Position numbers and translations under genes: made by a program
Shown: positions 36,800-47,830 of the stretch, piece by piece
Numbering within the stretch: position 1 is the stretch's first letter
Layout of the letters: each line of letters begins with the position of its first letter
The notes under the pieces: generated by a model
What the model was told of the DNA's origin: nothing
What the model saw: only the letters and a program-made list of their open reading frames with translations
The model's database searches: none
Origin: Delphinus delphis
Lineage: Eukaryota > Chordata > Mammalia > Artiodactyla > Delphinidae
NCBI RefSeq assembly: GCF_949987515.2
Contig: NC_082689.1
Location: 66,277,746 to 66,341,745 of the forward strand
Length of the DNA stretch: 64,000 nucleotides
Reading direction: 5' to 3'

Positions 36800-36986
36800 T
36801 TTTTTTTTTAACATCTTTATTGGAGTGTAATTGCTTTACAATGATGTGTTAGTTTCTGCTTTATAACAAAGTGAATCAGCTATGCATATACATATACATA
36901 TATCCCCATATCTCCTCCCTCTTGTGTCTCCCTCCCATCCTCCCTATCCCACCCCTCTAGGTGGTCACAAAGCACTGAGCTTTTTT
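36800..36986 (-). mobile_element. L1 3'UTR fragment, antisense
   Basis: T tract then 'aacatctttattggagtgta', 'attgctttacaatgatgtgt', 'tagtttctgctttataacaa', 'tctcctccctcttgtgtctc' and 'cccacccctctaggtggtca'. It is a 5'-truncated cetartiodactyl L1. Its inner end carries a later SINE at 36987. Confidence 0.9.
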
Positions 36987-37205
36987 TTGTTTTGTTTTGT
37001 TTTGTTTTGTTTTGCGGTACGCGGGCCTCTCACTGTTGTGGTCTCTCCTGTTGCGGAGCACAGCCTCCAGACGTGCAGGCTCAGCGGCCATGGCTCACGG
37101 GCCCAGCCACTCCGCGGCACGTGGGATCTTCCCGGACCGGGGCACGAACCCGTGTCCCCTGCATCGGCAGGCGGACTCTCAACCACTGCGCCACCAGGGA
37201 AGCCC
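36987..37205 (-). mobile_element. CHR-type SINE with TTTTG tail, antisense
   Basis: Reverse CHR SINE whose tail has evolved into a (TTTTG)n repeat. TSD 'agcactgagctttttt' at 36971-36986 and 37206-37221. It sits at the edge of the L1 fragment, so it is younger than that L1. Confidence 0.93.
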
Positions 37206-37704
37206 AGCACTGAGCTTTTTTAATCAAAGACCCAACCTTATACTTCTTGGCAGAGAGGCTTTAATGAAAATTAAATCATAAAGCTGATGATTTTTGAATG
37301 AGATGAGGAAGACTTTTGTTCCTGGCCGCCGAGAGTAATGGGCCGAAGTTTAGAGGACAGTGAACCTCTGGGGGTCAGGGAGCTCCATGATACCTCCTTC
37401 TAATCACACCCTTCCCCTCCACCTCCATCAGGGGGAATTATTGCTCTGTTTTCTGTCATTATAGTTTTGCCCTTTATAGAATTTTATATGAAGGGGATCA
37501 TGTAGTAGATAGTCTTTCTTCAGTAGATAGTCCTGCTTCACTTAGCATAAATGATTATGAGATTCATCCATGTTGTTGCATGCATTAGTTCATTCTCTTA
37601 TTGCTGAGTGGTATTCCATTCTATGGATATACCACAATTTGTTTATTCACCAGTTGGTGGAAATTTGGGTTGTTTTCTGCTGGGGCTATTAAGAATAAAG
37701 CTTC

Positions 37705-38221
37705 GGGACTTCCTTGGTGGCACAGTGGTTAAAAATCTGCCTGCTGGGCTTCCCTGGTGGCACAGTGGTTGAGAGTCTGCCTGCCAATGCAGGGGACACG
37801 GGTTCGTGCCCCGGTCCAGGAAGATCCCACATGCCGCGGAGCGGCTGGGCCCGTGAGCCATGTCCGCTGAGCCTGCGCGTCCGGAGCCTGTGCTTCGCAA
37901 CGGGAGAGGCCACAACAGTGAGAGGCCCGCGTACCGCAAAAAAAAAAAAAAAAAATCTGCCTGCTGATGCAGGGGATAAGGGTTCAATCCTTGGGCCAGG
38001 AAGATCCCACGTGCCACAGAGCAACTAAACCCCTGCGCCACAACTACTGAGCCTGTGTGCCACAACTACTGAAGCCCACACGCCCAGAGCCAGTGCTCTG
38101 CAACAAGAGAAGTCATGCAATGAGAAGCCCATGCACCGCAATGAAGAGTAGCCCCAGCTCACCGCAACTAGAGAAAGCCCGTGAGCAGGAACGAAGACCC
38201 AACGCAGCCAAAAAAATAAAA
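37705..38221 (+). mobile_element. long-form tRNA SINE (outer), interrupted
   Basis: 'cgggacttccttggtggcac' head, then an interruption at 37746-37950, resuming 'gatgcaggggataagggttc' through 'actgaagcccacacgcccag' to 'acgcagccaaaaaaataaaa'. TSD 'aagaataaagcttc' at 37691-37704 and 38222-38235. This is the longer CHR-related type with an extended 3' half. Confidence 0.9.
37746..37950 (+). mobile_element. CHR-type SINE nested in a SINE
   Basis: Intact CHR copy with A-box, B-box and A tail. TSD 'aaaaatctgcctgct' at 37731-37745 and 37951-37965 comes from the host SINE's own sequence, proving the order of insertion. Confidence 0.95.
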
Positions 38222-38849
38222 AAGAATAAAGCTTCAATAAATGTACACATACAAGTTAAAATATCTAGTAATGGAATTGCTGGATTTTATGGTAAATGTA
38301 TATTTAGCCTGGAAAGAAATTCTTAAATTGCTTTCCAAAGTGACACCAAGGTATTTTGCACACTCATATGTAAGGCACTAGTGTATGAGAGTTGCCTTAT
38401 TATCCTCACCAACACTTGATATTGTCAGCCTTTCCTTGTTTTTTGTTTTGTTTTGCTTTGCTTTGTCTAAAGTATCTTTTCCTTTATTCCTCATTTTCTT
38501 CTTTCTTTATATTTTTATAAAAGAATATTTTTATAATTTTGTTTTATCTCCATATTGGCTTATTAGCAATACCTTATTATTTTATATTTAAGAGGTTTCA
38601 AGGAGTAAAGTATACCTCTTTAATGTATATTATAAAGTAATATTATACCATTTTATACCATTTTATGTTTAGTATAAAAATGTAAAATTAGTTTATTTCC
38701 ATTTTTCTCTATTTTTGTAAAATATTTTACTTCTACATATGCTTAAACCCTTCAACGTTATTTTTGCACTGATTATCTTTTAAAGAACTTAAAAATGAGA
38801 AAATATATTTTTTATATTTACCTAAATATTTAACATTTCTGGTGTTCTT

Positions 38850-39560
38850 CATTTTTTGGTGAAGATTCAAATTTCCCTCTAACATAATTCTCCTTGTACT
38901 TGATGAACTCCCTTCAATATTTCTGGTGGTGAAGGTATACTGGTGATGAATTCTCTAAGCTTTTGTTTTTCTAAAAAGATTTTTAATTCACCTCTATTTT
39001 TGAAAAATAGTTTTGCTGAATATAGAATTCTAGGATGAAAGGATTTTTTTCCCTTTTTAAGTATTTAAAATATTGCTTTATTGTGTTTCTGACCAGAATC
39101 TGCCATCATTATTTTCTTTTGACTTTTGTATTCAGTTTGTCTTTATTCTCTGGCTATTTTCAAGACTTTCTTTTTATGACTTGGTTTTCAAAAATTTGAT
39201 TATAATATGCCTTATATGGTCTTCTTTTATTCTGTTTGGGGTTGTTAAGCATCTTTGAACTATTGTTTTATAAGTTTTATTAAACTTGGAAAACTTCAAC
39301 CATTATATCCTCAAATATTTTTTCTGTTCCTACCACCCTCCTTGTGGGACACCAATTACACATAAATTTGGCCAAGTGATGTTGTCCCGCAGGTCACAGA
39401 TTCTCTGTTCATCTTTTTGTTTTCTTCTTTTTAATCTTCATGACTTTTAACCTATCACAGCTCCAGTTAGCCAGTCCCCGTACCATGGAAGCACTTGGTA
39501 GCTTTGATCTGTCTGCTTCTGCCAACTGTGTTGACAAAGAAGCAAATAAAACTTCTCTGC
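38850..39560 (-). mobile_element. second L1M region, antisense
   Basis: 'tctggtggtgaaggtatact', 'tagttttgctgaatatagaa', 'caaaaatttgattataatat', 'gggttgttaagcatctttga', 'tcctcaaatattttttctgt' and 'cttgtgggacaccaattaca' keep the order of a reverse L1M segment. Diverged, no open frame. Confidence 0.65.
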
Positions 39561-40309
39561 AGAAGAAAGAATAATGAAGTCTATTCACTGAGAGAAATAA
39601 AATTGAGAAACAGAGAAAGCATGCTTTCTGAACTCTTGATATTTTTCTATTTCTGGATTTAAGTTCCTTTCTGAGGCTTTATTAATTCTTACCCTGGTAG
39701 TAACAGGCTTAATTCTTGCCCACAGTTTTGTTCTTGGTTTCTGAGAAATGCCCAGTTTCTTTATAATAAGTCATCTTTATCTTCCTTAAGCTGGCTGAAT
39801 TTAGTTTTCAACAACAATCCTAAAACACTGACTATTTTTTGTTTCAGCAGAGGAAAAGTTTTTTCAAAATGAATTATATGGAACCTCAATATATATAGAA
39901 ACAAAAATAGAGGTGGTCTAGTGTTTTGGGTGTTGAAGGGCTCTCTGAAGATCCAGTTACTTAGCATTCCTCCCCTTTATCATGGCACTTCATTTACCTC
40001 TACATGACTGTAGGGTTTCCTGGAACACAATTTGACAACCACTGTCCTATAGGACCACTCTAGATACTCACCATTTTCCATATATGCTTTTTGCTTCCTC
40101 ATATCTGTGTTTTAGCCAATTCTGTTCCTTTGTTCTATTACATTCTTTTCCTTAACATTTTCTTTATCTATGCTTTGATCATTCCTCAGGGTCTATGTTG
40201 CTTAAATGGTCAACCATTCTGGCAGCCTTAATCATTCTTCTGTCTTCTGAACTCTTATTCTATTTAATAACTCAAGGCATTTACACTCTTTGTATTATAA
40301 TATAAGCTA

Positions 40310-40440
40310 TTTATTTAAGTTTCAACTATATTATATAAATTCTGTGAGTGCACATACCCTCTGCACTCACATGGAGCCTATTGTGGTACCTTATACTTGG
40401 TAGATACTTGATAAATATTTGTTAGATAATTTTCACCTTT
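40310..40440 (+). repeat. L2/MIR-type 3' end
   Basis: 'tggtaccttatacttggtag' followed by 'atacttgataaatatttgtt' matches the shared L2/MIR terminal motif. Confidence 0.55.
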
Positions 40441-40463
40441 TAATTACCCTCCTGGATTTCTTT

Positions 40464-40820
40464 GTTTTTTAAATTAATTTATTTCTTTATTTTTGGCTGC
40501 ATTGGGTCTTCGTTGCTGCATGCAGACTTTCTCTTGTTGCAGCGAGCTGGGGCTACTCTTTGTTGCGGTGCGTGGCCTTCTCACTGCGGTGGCTTCTCTT
40601 GTTGTGGAGCATGGGCTATAAGCACGTGGGCTTCAGTAGTTGTGGCACATGGGTTCAGTAGTTGTGGCTCACAGGCTTTAGAGAGCAGGATCAGTAGTTG
40701 TGGCGCATGGGCTTAGTTGCTCTGCGGCATGTGGGATCTTCCCGGACCCCAGGGCTCGAAGCTGTGTCTCCTGCATTGGCAGATGGATTCTTAACCGCTA
40801 TACCACCAGGGAAGCCCTCT
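40464..40820 (-). mobile_element. long-form tRNA SINE, antisense, older
   Basis: 'ttatttttggctgcattggg' through several 'cagtagttgtggc' units to 'taccaccagggaagccct'. Imperfect TSD 'cctggatttcttt' (40451-40463) versus 'cccagatttcttt' (40821-40833). Higher divergence than the short CHR copies fits an older subfamily. The repeated inner 'cagtagttgtggc' block is expanded here. Confidence 0.9.
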
Positions 40821-40834
40821 CCCAGATTTCTTTA

Positions 40835-42025
40835 GTAGAGTTTTAGCATTACTTTCAACACTACTCAATCTGACACACAAATAATCAACTGAATGCAGTG
40901 ACTGATCCATATAAACCTTAATGACTAAAAAGCCAGTATTAATCGAATATTTTTTAAATGGGTAAATTTCAGTTAAATTTGAGATAGGAAGTATGAAAAT
41001 AAAACTTCTTATAAACATAAACATGGTGGAAAAGAAATTTTATTTTAATTTTTTTGTTCTATTGACAGAGACATGTAGGTATAGAGAAATTGTAATCATT
41101 TTCAAACTGTACTCTGCAAAGTCTTAGGAGTTCATTGAAGCCCCTTTAAGTATCACAATTGTTGGTGGATAGTTATGTATAGAAAGAGATAGAAGTGAGG
41201 AGAAGCCGAGATTTGGTGTTGTTTAAACAAATTGTCCCTTGTTTATTTTTTTTAAGTTTGAAAATCAACTAATTCCTCAGAGAAAAGTGAACCAAAATGA
41301 TTCCAGTTAGATGTTATCAAATCTTTGTCATACTTTCTCCACAAAGGAAATAACTGCATGCTTATTTAAGTACTTGGAAGGAAAACTTCTAGAGAACAGT
41401 GTTGATTTTATACATTTACATAGACTGCACAGCTATTGTTCTAAAAGACTATCAGACTTTGATGCTCTGAAAATTTTGCATGAAGCCATTACTCCATCAC
41501 ATCAATAGGGGAGGGAGAATAGAACTAATATTGAGTAAAATTACTGTACACCAGCCAACGTGTTCAATTTAATTTTAAAAAATTTTTACAATATAATGCA
41601 TGGTCAACTTTCAAAATTTTTGCATTTGTTAAGTTGTGGAGTCAGGATTCAATTGAATGCACTTATTGAGATTAACAATGAGTAAAAATAATCCAGCATA
41701 TTAAAATTCTTATGTTAATTTTTTCTTGGAATCCAAAGATTTTTTATATATTCTAAGTTTATTCTTTTTAAAGAACAAAGTAGCCTCAGCCTGATTTTTA
41801 TTGTTAGAAGAAATGAAACAAAATCTCGATATACAGCAATAACTACTTCTTCCTAATGGGGGTTTTATAAATCACACGTGTCAAGTATAAATCATTTAAT
41901 ATCAACACAGCTCTTGAAGTAAGAGCAGGACAGATTTTGTATGTGATAGCAGTTTTGTGGTTGTTTGGTAATATGTATCCAAGTTTCTGCTGCAGCCATT
42001 TCTTTTCTTTTGTTAATCAACTATC
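40835..42025. other. unclassified AT-rich noncoding sequence
   Basis: No gene or confident repeat recognised. Confidence 0.45.
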
Positions 42026-42040
42026 AAAAATACTAAATGG

Positions 42041-42291
42041 GGAGGGGGGTAGTGGAGGGAAGAACTGGGAGTTTGGGATTAGCAGATGTAAACTGTTATA
42101 TATAGAATGGATAAGCAACAAGATTCTACTGTATAGCACAGGGAACTACATTCAATATGCTGTGATAAACTGTAATGGAAAAGAGTAGTAAAAAAAGAAT
42201 GTCTATATGTGTATAACTGAGTCACTTTGCTGTACAGCAGAGATGGACACAACATTGCAAATTAACTATACTTCAATAAAAAAATAATTAA
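42041..42291 (+). mobile_element. 5'-truncated L1 3' end
   Basis: 'actgtatagcacagggaact', 'atgctgtgataaactgtaat', 'gtgtataactgagtcacttt', 'gctgtacagcagagatggac' and 'ttaactatacttcaataaaa' are the artiodactyl/cetacean L1 3' end. TSD 'aaaaatactaaatgg' is exact at 42026-42040 and 42292-42306. Confidence 0.95.
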
Positions 42292-42309
42292 AAAAATACT
42301 AAATGGATG

Positions 42310-43590
42310 ATATAGTATCCTGTGAGAGATGGTCTCTTCAATCATGTAGAAACAAGCATGATAAAATAAAATATCTATAGATTTAGCATAATGTAGCATA
42401 ACTGCCAATGATAAGTCCACGGATTCAAAATAGTGATAACTAAATTACTATAAAGTCACATCTTTTATAAAAATGTATTGTAATAATAATCTTTGCATTG
42501 TTCTGCCATGAACAGCAAATACTAAAGCTTTCCAAATCCCTTATACATCAACTTCCCAACCTATCTGCAACTTTCAAATATACTTGTCAAATATTAAAGA
42601 TTAAGAAGGCAGTATTAGTAGTAGTAATACCAGGTGTGGAATTATGCTTTGCATTGGGAAAGAAATATGATAGATATAGTCTTTTCTCCAAGAGTTTGTA
42701 ACCTAAAACATTTAATATGAGATCTGAGATAACGTCACCATTACACTAACACACACTTAATGTAGTAGCTTCTTCAGAAGCTCAGTTTTTAACTGCGAGT
42801 TGCTTAGTTTTCACCATATTAAGTACTTAATGGAAAAGCACTCTATAAATGGGCTTTCATAAACAACTTAAAGTTGCTTGTGAAGTATTTGGGGGACAGG
42901 GAAAGCAAGTACATTTTGCTGGACAGAAAGTATATGGCCTTTATCACATTCTTAATTAGTGTGTGTTACCCCCAAAAGTTTTAGAACTATTAATATAGGA
43001 AATCAATTTGAGTACTATTTTATTGTTAATGGGAATTACTGTTGTTTTTGTATAATGTTGCTATAACAAAAATCTGCTGAAATGCAATTTAACGATATGG
43101 ATTTAGGCCTCGCTCTCTGTTTAGGTTGATATTCAGAATTTAGTGGATATTTACAGTTATCTTGAGCAATCTAGTTAAAATCAGGAGACACTTGCTCAAC
43201 TGCCTTCAGGTGCTATAAAGTTATTAAAAATATGTAAGAAGCAAGTATGTCGAATACTACAGAGGAGCGGGAATGATATAAAACCAGAGTATATGCCTCT
43301 CGTAAAGGTAGTCAAAATTCGCCGTTTCTTTTAATACCATGCGGCTGAAGAAAACACGAATTTGTGAGCCCTGAATGGTTAAGAATCAGAGTCATGTAAA
43401 TGCACTGTTGGCGTCCCTGATGCTAATCCACGCTTCCTATGGTTCTATTGATTATGCAGAGTGAATTCAGCTCACATTTGCCAAAATTTTAAAGAGTAAA
43501 TAGTTATAAAATGGTTAAATCATACTAATTCTGGTCTGGGTATGCCTGCCATTTTAATACCAATTTAGATTGCCTCAAATTTGATAAGAT
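42310..43590. other. unclassified AT-rich noncoding sequence
   Basis: No gene or confident repeat recognised. Confidence 0.45.
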
Positions 43591-43599
43591 TGAAATTGT

Positions 43600-44120
43600 C
43601 TGCAAACCAAAAACTTTACCCTCTTATGTTAAGTGTTTGGGACCTCCAATTAAACTGACAAGTGACAGATTAGCAAGAAGAAAGAAACCAGATTTAATTA
43701 CATGTGTATACAAGGGAGTTCACAAAGAAATGTGACTTAAGGAGGCGAATTTGGGGCTTATATACCATCTTAAGAGGGAGTTGGGGGGAGCAGAGTGGCA
43801 CTTCTGGGAGAACAAATGACTCCTTAGAAGGGGATTAAAAAGGCCACTTATGGAAAAACAAATGACTTTTTAAAAGATAAATGGGCTTTAGGAGAATAGA
43901 TGGGAGATAGGATGGTTTTGTAGCAATGTCTGCTTGGGTGCAGTACTGACTACTGGTCTCCAAGAAGAAATTAGCATTGCCCCCGGGAGGTGATTTGTGA
44001 CAGCTGGGTTCTTTTGGGGAGGCTCTGCTTTTAGGCAGATAAGGGATTTCAGCAACTCAAAGGTCTTCAGCTCAAAATAATTTTTTATGCCACAGTGGTT
44101 TATTCTGGATCCCTTTAATA
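43600..44120 (-). mobile_element. possible old ERV LTR, antisense
   Basis: A mid-GC stretch with 'gcttatataccatcttaaga' and a terminal block 'tggtttattctggatccctt' resembles the reverse of an old ERV LTR. Family not identified and ends not defined; no retroviral genes adjoin it. Confidence 0.35.
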
Positions 44121-44914
44121 TAAAGCAACAAGCTATGAATATATTTTTTTTAAAAAAAGACAGCGTGCATTGTGAAAAGTCAACATCTAAGGCTCCTTAG
44201 ATTGTCTGTATCAGATTCTTATTGAAGTTCATATTTTTGCTAAGTGGAATGAGTTAGAACCACAAGTCGACAGTTTAATAAGCTTAGGGAAAAACATTTT
44301 TTTTTTTTTCTTAAGGAGACACTTCTGAGTTGCTAAATCACAGATCACAGACAGGTGAGCCGAGATAAAATAATTAGAGTAAATCAGTGGTTTATCCTTC
44401 TACTCTTTAAAGATCAGAGACTTTACAATGTTTTTCTGAACTCACATGACCATCACCAATGGTGATTTACTAGTTTTGTTTTAATTAATACTGTTTCCAA
44501 AAAGCTGAATCTGAGCAGAGTAATCTGGATTCTAATAGGGAAGTAGTTTTCTTCAAGAGTGTACACTTTTTAAAAAGATAAAAATAAAATTTGTTCTATT
44601 TTTCACTGACTATACAACAAACCATAGATGTTCCAGAGTAAACCACTCACACCTACAAGCACCTTCCCTCTTCAGATTTGCTTCTTCCTCATCCTTCCCA
44701 GGGTCCTTTTCTTCTTACCTTCACAGTCCTTCCTTCCTCTGTAGAAGGATGGGGATGAGGTGGGATTTGTTTTACTTTCTAGAAATATCTCTATTACCCA
44801 TTGGCAGAAATTTAGAATCACAGAGCACCCATAGATGAGAGATATGGGAACAGCTGCTTTGAAAACAATGAAAATGAGAGAAATGGATGAAGGTGATTTT
44901 TACGAAGTTAGATT

Positions 44915-45055
44915 AGTCCTTTTCAATCATTAACAAGCATACAAGTCTCCTGGGGATTTTGTTAAACTGGATATTTTGGGACTGGGAACTGAGATTTGGC
45001 ATTTCTAATAAGCTCCCAGTGAAGCTAATGCTTCCATGGACCACTCTTTGCCACA
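44915..45055 (+). mobile_element. MER5-like hAT fossil
   Basis: 'tttcaatcattaacaagcat', 'caagtctcctggggattttg' and 'agatttggcatttctaataa' fit a MER5-type element; moderate divergence. Confidence 0.5.
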
Positions 45056-45384
45056 GTATCAAGGAGTTGGGCTGTTACCTTTATGAAAGCACACTTTCCT
45101 TGAAGTTTCTGGAAAACACGGAAGAATTAAACTGCTTCTTATTGTTTTTCTTGCTGCTTTATTACCTTTTTGCATGTACTCAAGGCAGGACTGGACCACG
45201 TGTTGCCAGGATTTATATAGCATTTATGAAATCTGGTTTCTCTGAGGCGATAATGTATCTCCTAGTGGAGCATATATCATGAGGTATCTGTATGAGAATC
45301 AGAAGATAAAACAACTTTGCTTAGATTCTCTCGACAGGATAATAGTATTGACTTAAAAAACATCAACAACAACAATCCCAAGGA

Positions 45385-45690
45385 CCATTTGTTAAATACC
45401 TATTTTGTTTCAGGCACTGTACCAGGTCCTGGGGACCCAAAGTTGACGATTACATCATCCCTGCTGGTAAAGATCTAAACTTCATCATGATCAGTGCTGC
45501 AGCAGGGTATGTGTAAATGACAGGGGGAAACAGATGGAAACATAACTTGCATGTGGGGAAGACCACAAGGCCATAGAGAAGAGGTGAGACTGGAGTTAAG
45601 GCTTGAATGACAGGTAAGGTTTTAGGGAGGAGAGGACATTCTCTGCAGAGAAAACAGCAGGTGCAAATGCGGGGAGGCACTTGCCCTTGC
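45385..45690 (+). repeat. L2-like element
   Basis: 'aatacctattttgtttcagg', 'cactgtaccaggtcctgggg', then 'aggcttgaatgacaggtaag' and 'agaaaacagcaggtgcaaat' keep the order of an L2-type repeat. Confidence 0.6.
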
Positions 45691-46165
45691 AGCATGGCTT
45701 TTGATGGGGATGTTATGCTCTCCATCAGACAAGTTCATTACGGAATAAATACAGTCAGAGCTGTGGTGAAAAATACTCTATTATTCACAGCAACTAATAA
45801 TTGAAATAAGAAGCAAGTACTTTTTTTTTTTTTAAAGTGCTTGAAAAGGCAAGTGGACATTAAATGTTTTATAATTACCCTCCCCACTGCCTTTTTAAGG
45901 GAAGCTATTGTCAAGGAAAGAAAAAAAAGGAAAGAATGTGTTTTGCACCATTTGTTATAGAGGTTGCCATGGAAAAGCTGACCTTCCATGCAGGGCTCAA
46001 GGATGGGAAGTTACTAGAGCATGCATCAGAAGCCACTTCTGCGTTCAGGCACGAGACCAGTTCCACTATGGAATTAAAGACGATCTCTTTTGACTACGTA
46101 ATTTTTAGGATATCATCACATGCAGGGTAAGCCTTTTAAGAGACCAGCTTTATAGACTCTGCTTT

Positions 46166-46198
46166 TTTGTTTGTTTGTTTTGTTTTGTTTTGTTTTGT
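46166..46198. repeat. (TTTTG)n/(TTTG)n tandem repeat
   Basis: Three 'tttg' units followed by four 'ttttg' units. Confidence 0.9.
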
Positions 46199-46324
46199 CT
46201 TATCAGCCAAAATAACTGATAGACATTTATTAGGGGAACACTGAAAGCAAAACAGTGGAGTGCAAGCTTCAGATATGACTAACATTAAATACATCGTTTG
46301 TTATATACATATTTACTTTGCAAT

Positions 46325-46425
46325 ATTTCATGCTGAGCAGTTTTCTAGGCTTTGAAACTAAAATGACAAACAAGACAGGCATGAACCTGACTCCAAGAAG
46401 CTTATATTTTAGTGGAAGCATCACT
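46325..46425 (+). repeat. L2-like fragment
   Basis: 'gagcagttttctaggctttg', 'actaaaatgacaaacaagac' and 'actccaagaagcttatattt' fit L2. Confidence 0.6.
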
Positions 46426-46439
46426 AAGCAACAGGGAGT

Positions 46440-46830
46440 GCTATTTCATCAGCAGTTTTCAAAGTGTGTTCCATGGACCCTCTGGGGCCCCCAGTACTCT
46501 CTCAGTGGGTCCATGAGATCAAAATGCTTTTCATAATACCACTAAGACATTATCTGCTTTCTTTCCCACTTTGTTGACATTTGCATAGATGATGCAGAAG
46601 CAATAATGGTAAAACTGCTGGTGCTTTAGCACAAAGACCATCAGTGGCACCCTACTGTCCTCCATTTCTAGTAATTTTATTCTTCCTGCCACAAACACGT
46701 GGGAAAAAGAAAGATAGAAAAAGCCAGTTTCACTTAAGAATGTTAATGAAGCAGTAAAAATTAATTTTATTAAATCTTGACCCTTAAGTACATGTCTTTT
46801 AAATACTCGGTGTGATTAGAGAGACAGATC
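46440..46830 (+). mobile_element. hAT-type DNA transposon fossil
   Basis: 'cagttttcaaagtgtgttcc', 'gggtccatgagatcaaaatg', 'gttgacatttgcatagatga', 'gtaaaactgctggtgcttta' and 'agccagtttcacttaagaat' match a widespread non-autonomous hAT (Charlie-like) repeat in mammals. No transposase frame. Confidence 0.65.
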
Positions 46831-46959
46831 TAGGACTTTAGCTAGCAGACAGAGTAGGAAATCCTTACTTTTCATCCTCCCATAAAAACAGATTGCTATT
46901 CATGAATAAAAATAGCCCTAGGAGGGCTCAAGCATTCAATTAAGATCCTACAGCAACTC

Positions 46960-47230
46960 AGTGGAGGGAAGAGAAAGAGAGTATGACGGCACAGAAAGGA
47001 TTGCCGAGGAGACTGGATTGGCTGAAACATCTGGAGAAAGCGGGAAACAGAAAAGAAGGTCAGGGGCTCTCAGAATCAGCATCGACACCAACCACGTGGC
47101 GGGCGCCATCGAGATCCTCAGTGACCTGCTGCACAGAGGACACCGGCAGCCTTTGTCCCCGAGGAGCTCAACAGCTCCGGTGACAACTGCGAACTCTGCA
47201 GCTTTCACAGCAGAGGACCCCAAAGTCTTC
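46960..47230. other. GC-rich patch, possible exon or gene remnant
   Basis: Unlike its AT-rich surroundings this stretch holds many CpG sites ('accacgtggcgggcgccatc'). It stays open for 116 codons on the plus strand (46961-47311) and 106 on the minus strand (46948-47268). The plus translation contains TNHVAGAIEILSDLL, which looks helical but matches no family I know. No clear splice sites or poly(A) tail. It may be an exon, a processed pseudogene or just CpG-rich DNA. Confidence 0.25.
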
Positions 47231-47325
47231 ACCTCCGCTCTGCAGAGGGCACTGGCAGCTTTTGTCACTGCTGTAATCTGGTATAGTGCCTGGAACAGAA
47301 TAGATGTTTAATAAATGGTATTTGG
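47230..47325 (+). repeat. L2-type 3' end
   Basis: 'tgctgtaatctggtatagtg', 'cctggaacagaatagatgtt' and 'taataaatgg' match the L2 terminus. Confidence 0.65.
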
Positions 47326-47429
47326 GAGTGTTGTTTGCTTGTTTTTTAAGTCAACAGAGTATTGCCAACCAGGGGTACTCACCCAAGCTTCAGTGTCTAG
47401 AATTTGTATTGGGTTCCCTTTACATAGGC

Positions 47430-47830
47430 ATGAATGAGTGAGTCACGGGCCATATGATGGAACTAAATCTATACCCACCCTCCTCTTCCTGGATATTGGG
47501 CTTCTGTCACATGGCTCAAAGCCCCAACCCTCTAATTACATGGCTGGTCCTGAGTCATCTCAGCATAAACTCCCTATGAGTAGGGAACTAGTAGGTCACA
47601 AGTATAAAGTGTCAGGGACCACCATCGTGAATAACAAAAATACCCTTATCACTTGGAAAATTCCAAGGATTTAGAAGCTACTTCCCAGAAACTGAAGACA
47701 AAGACCAGCTGAATTCTTCACTATACAACAGGGACCAACCCGTAGGCATTGAAATATAGAGACTTGAACATGCGTGTGTTGCATGAGTAAAGACTTCTGG
47801 TCTGTGTGGCTTGACTCCAAGGTATTTTGA
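47430..47830. mobile_element. possible old LTR
   Basis: 'ccccaaccctctaattacat', 'ggctggtcctgagtcatctc', 'tatcacttggaaaattccaa' and 'ggatttagaagctacttccc' resemble a mammalian ERV LTR. The family was not fixed from memory. Confidence 0.45.

Larger units (their letters stand above)
37430..38430 (-). mobile_element. L1M ORF2 fragment, antisense, split by SINEs
   Basis: Reverse L1M text runs up to 37690 ('gctgagtggtattccattct', 'ggatataccacaatttgttt', 'caccagttggtggaaatttg') and resumes after 38236 ('aatggaattgctggatttta', 'tcctcaccaacacttgatat'). The two parts are collinear in the element, with the nested SINEs between them. Confidence 0.8.
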
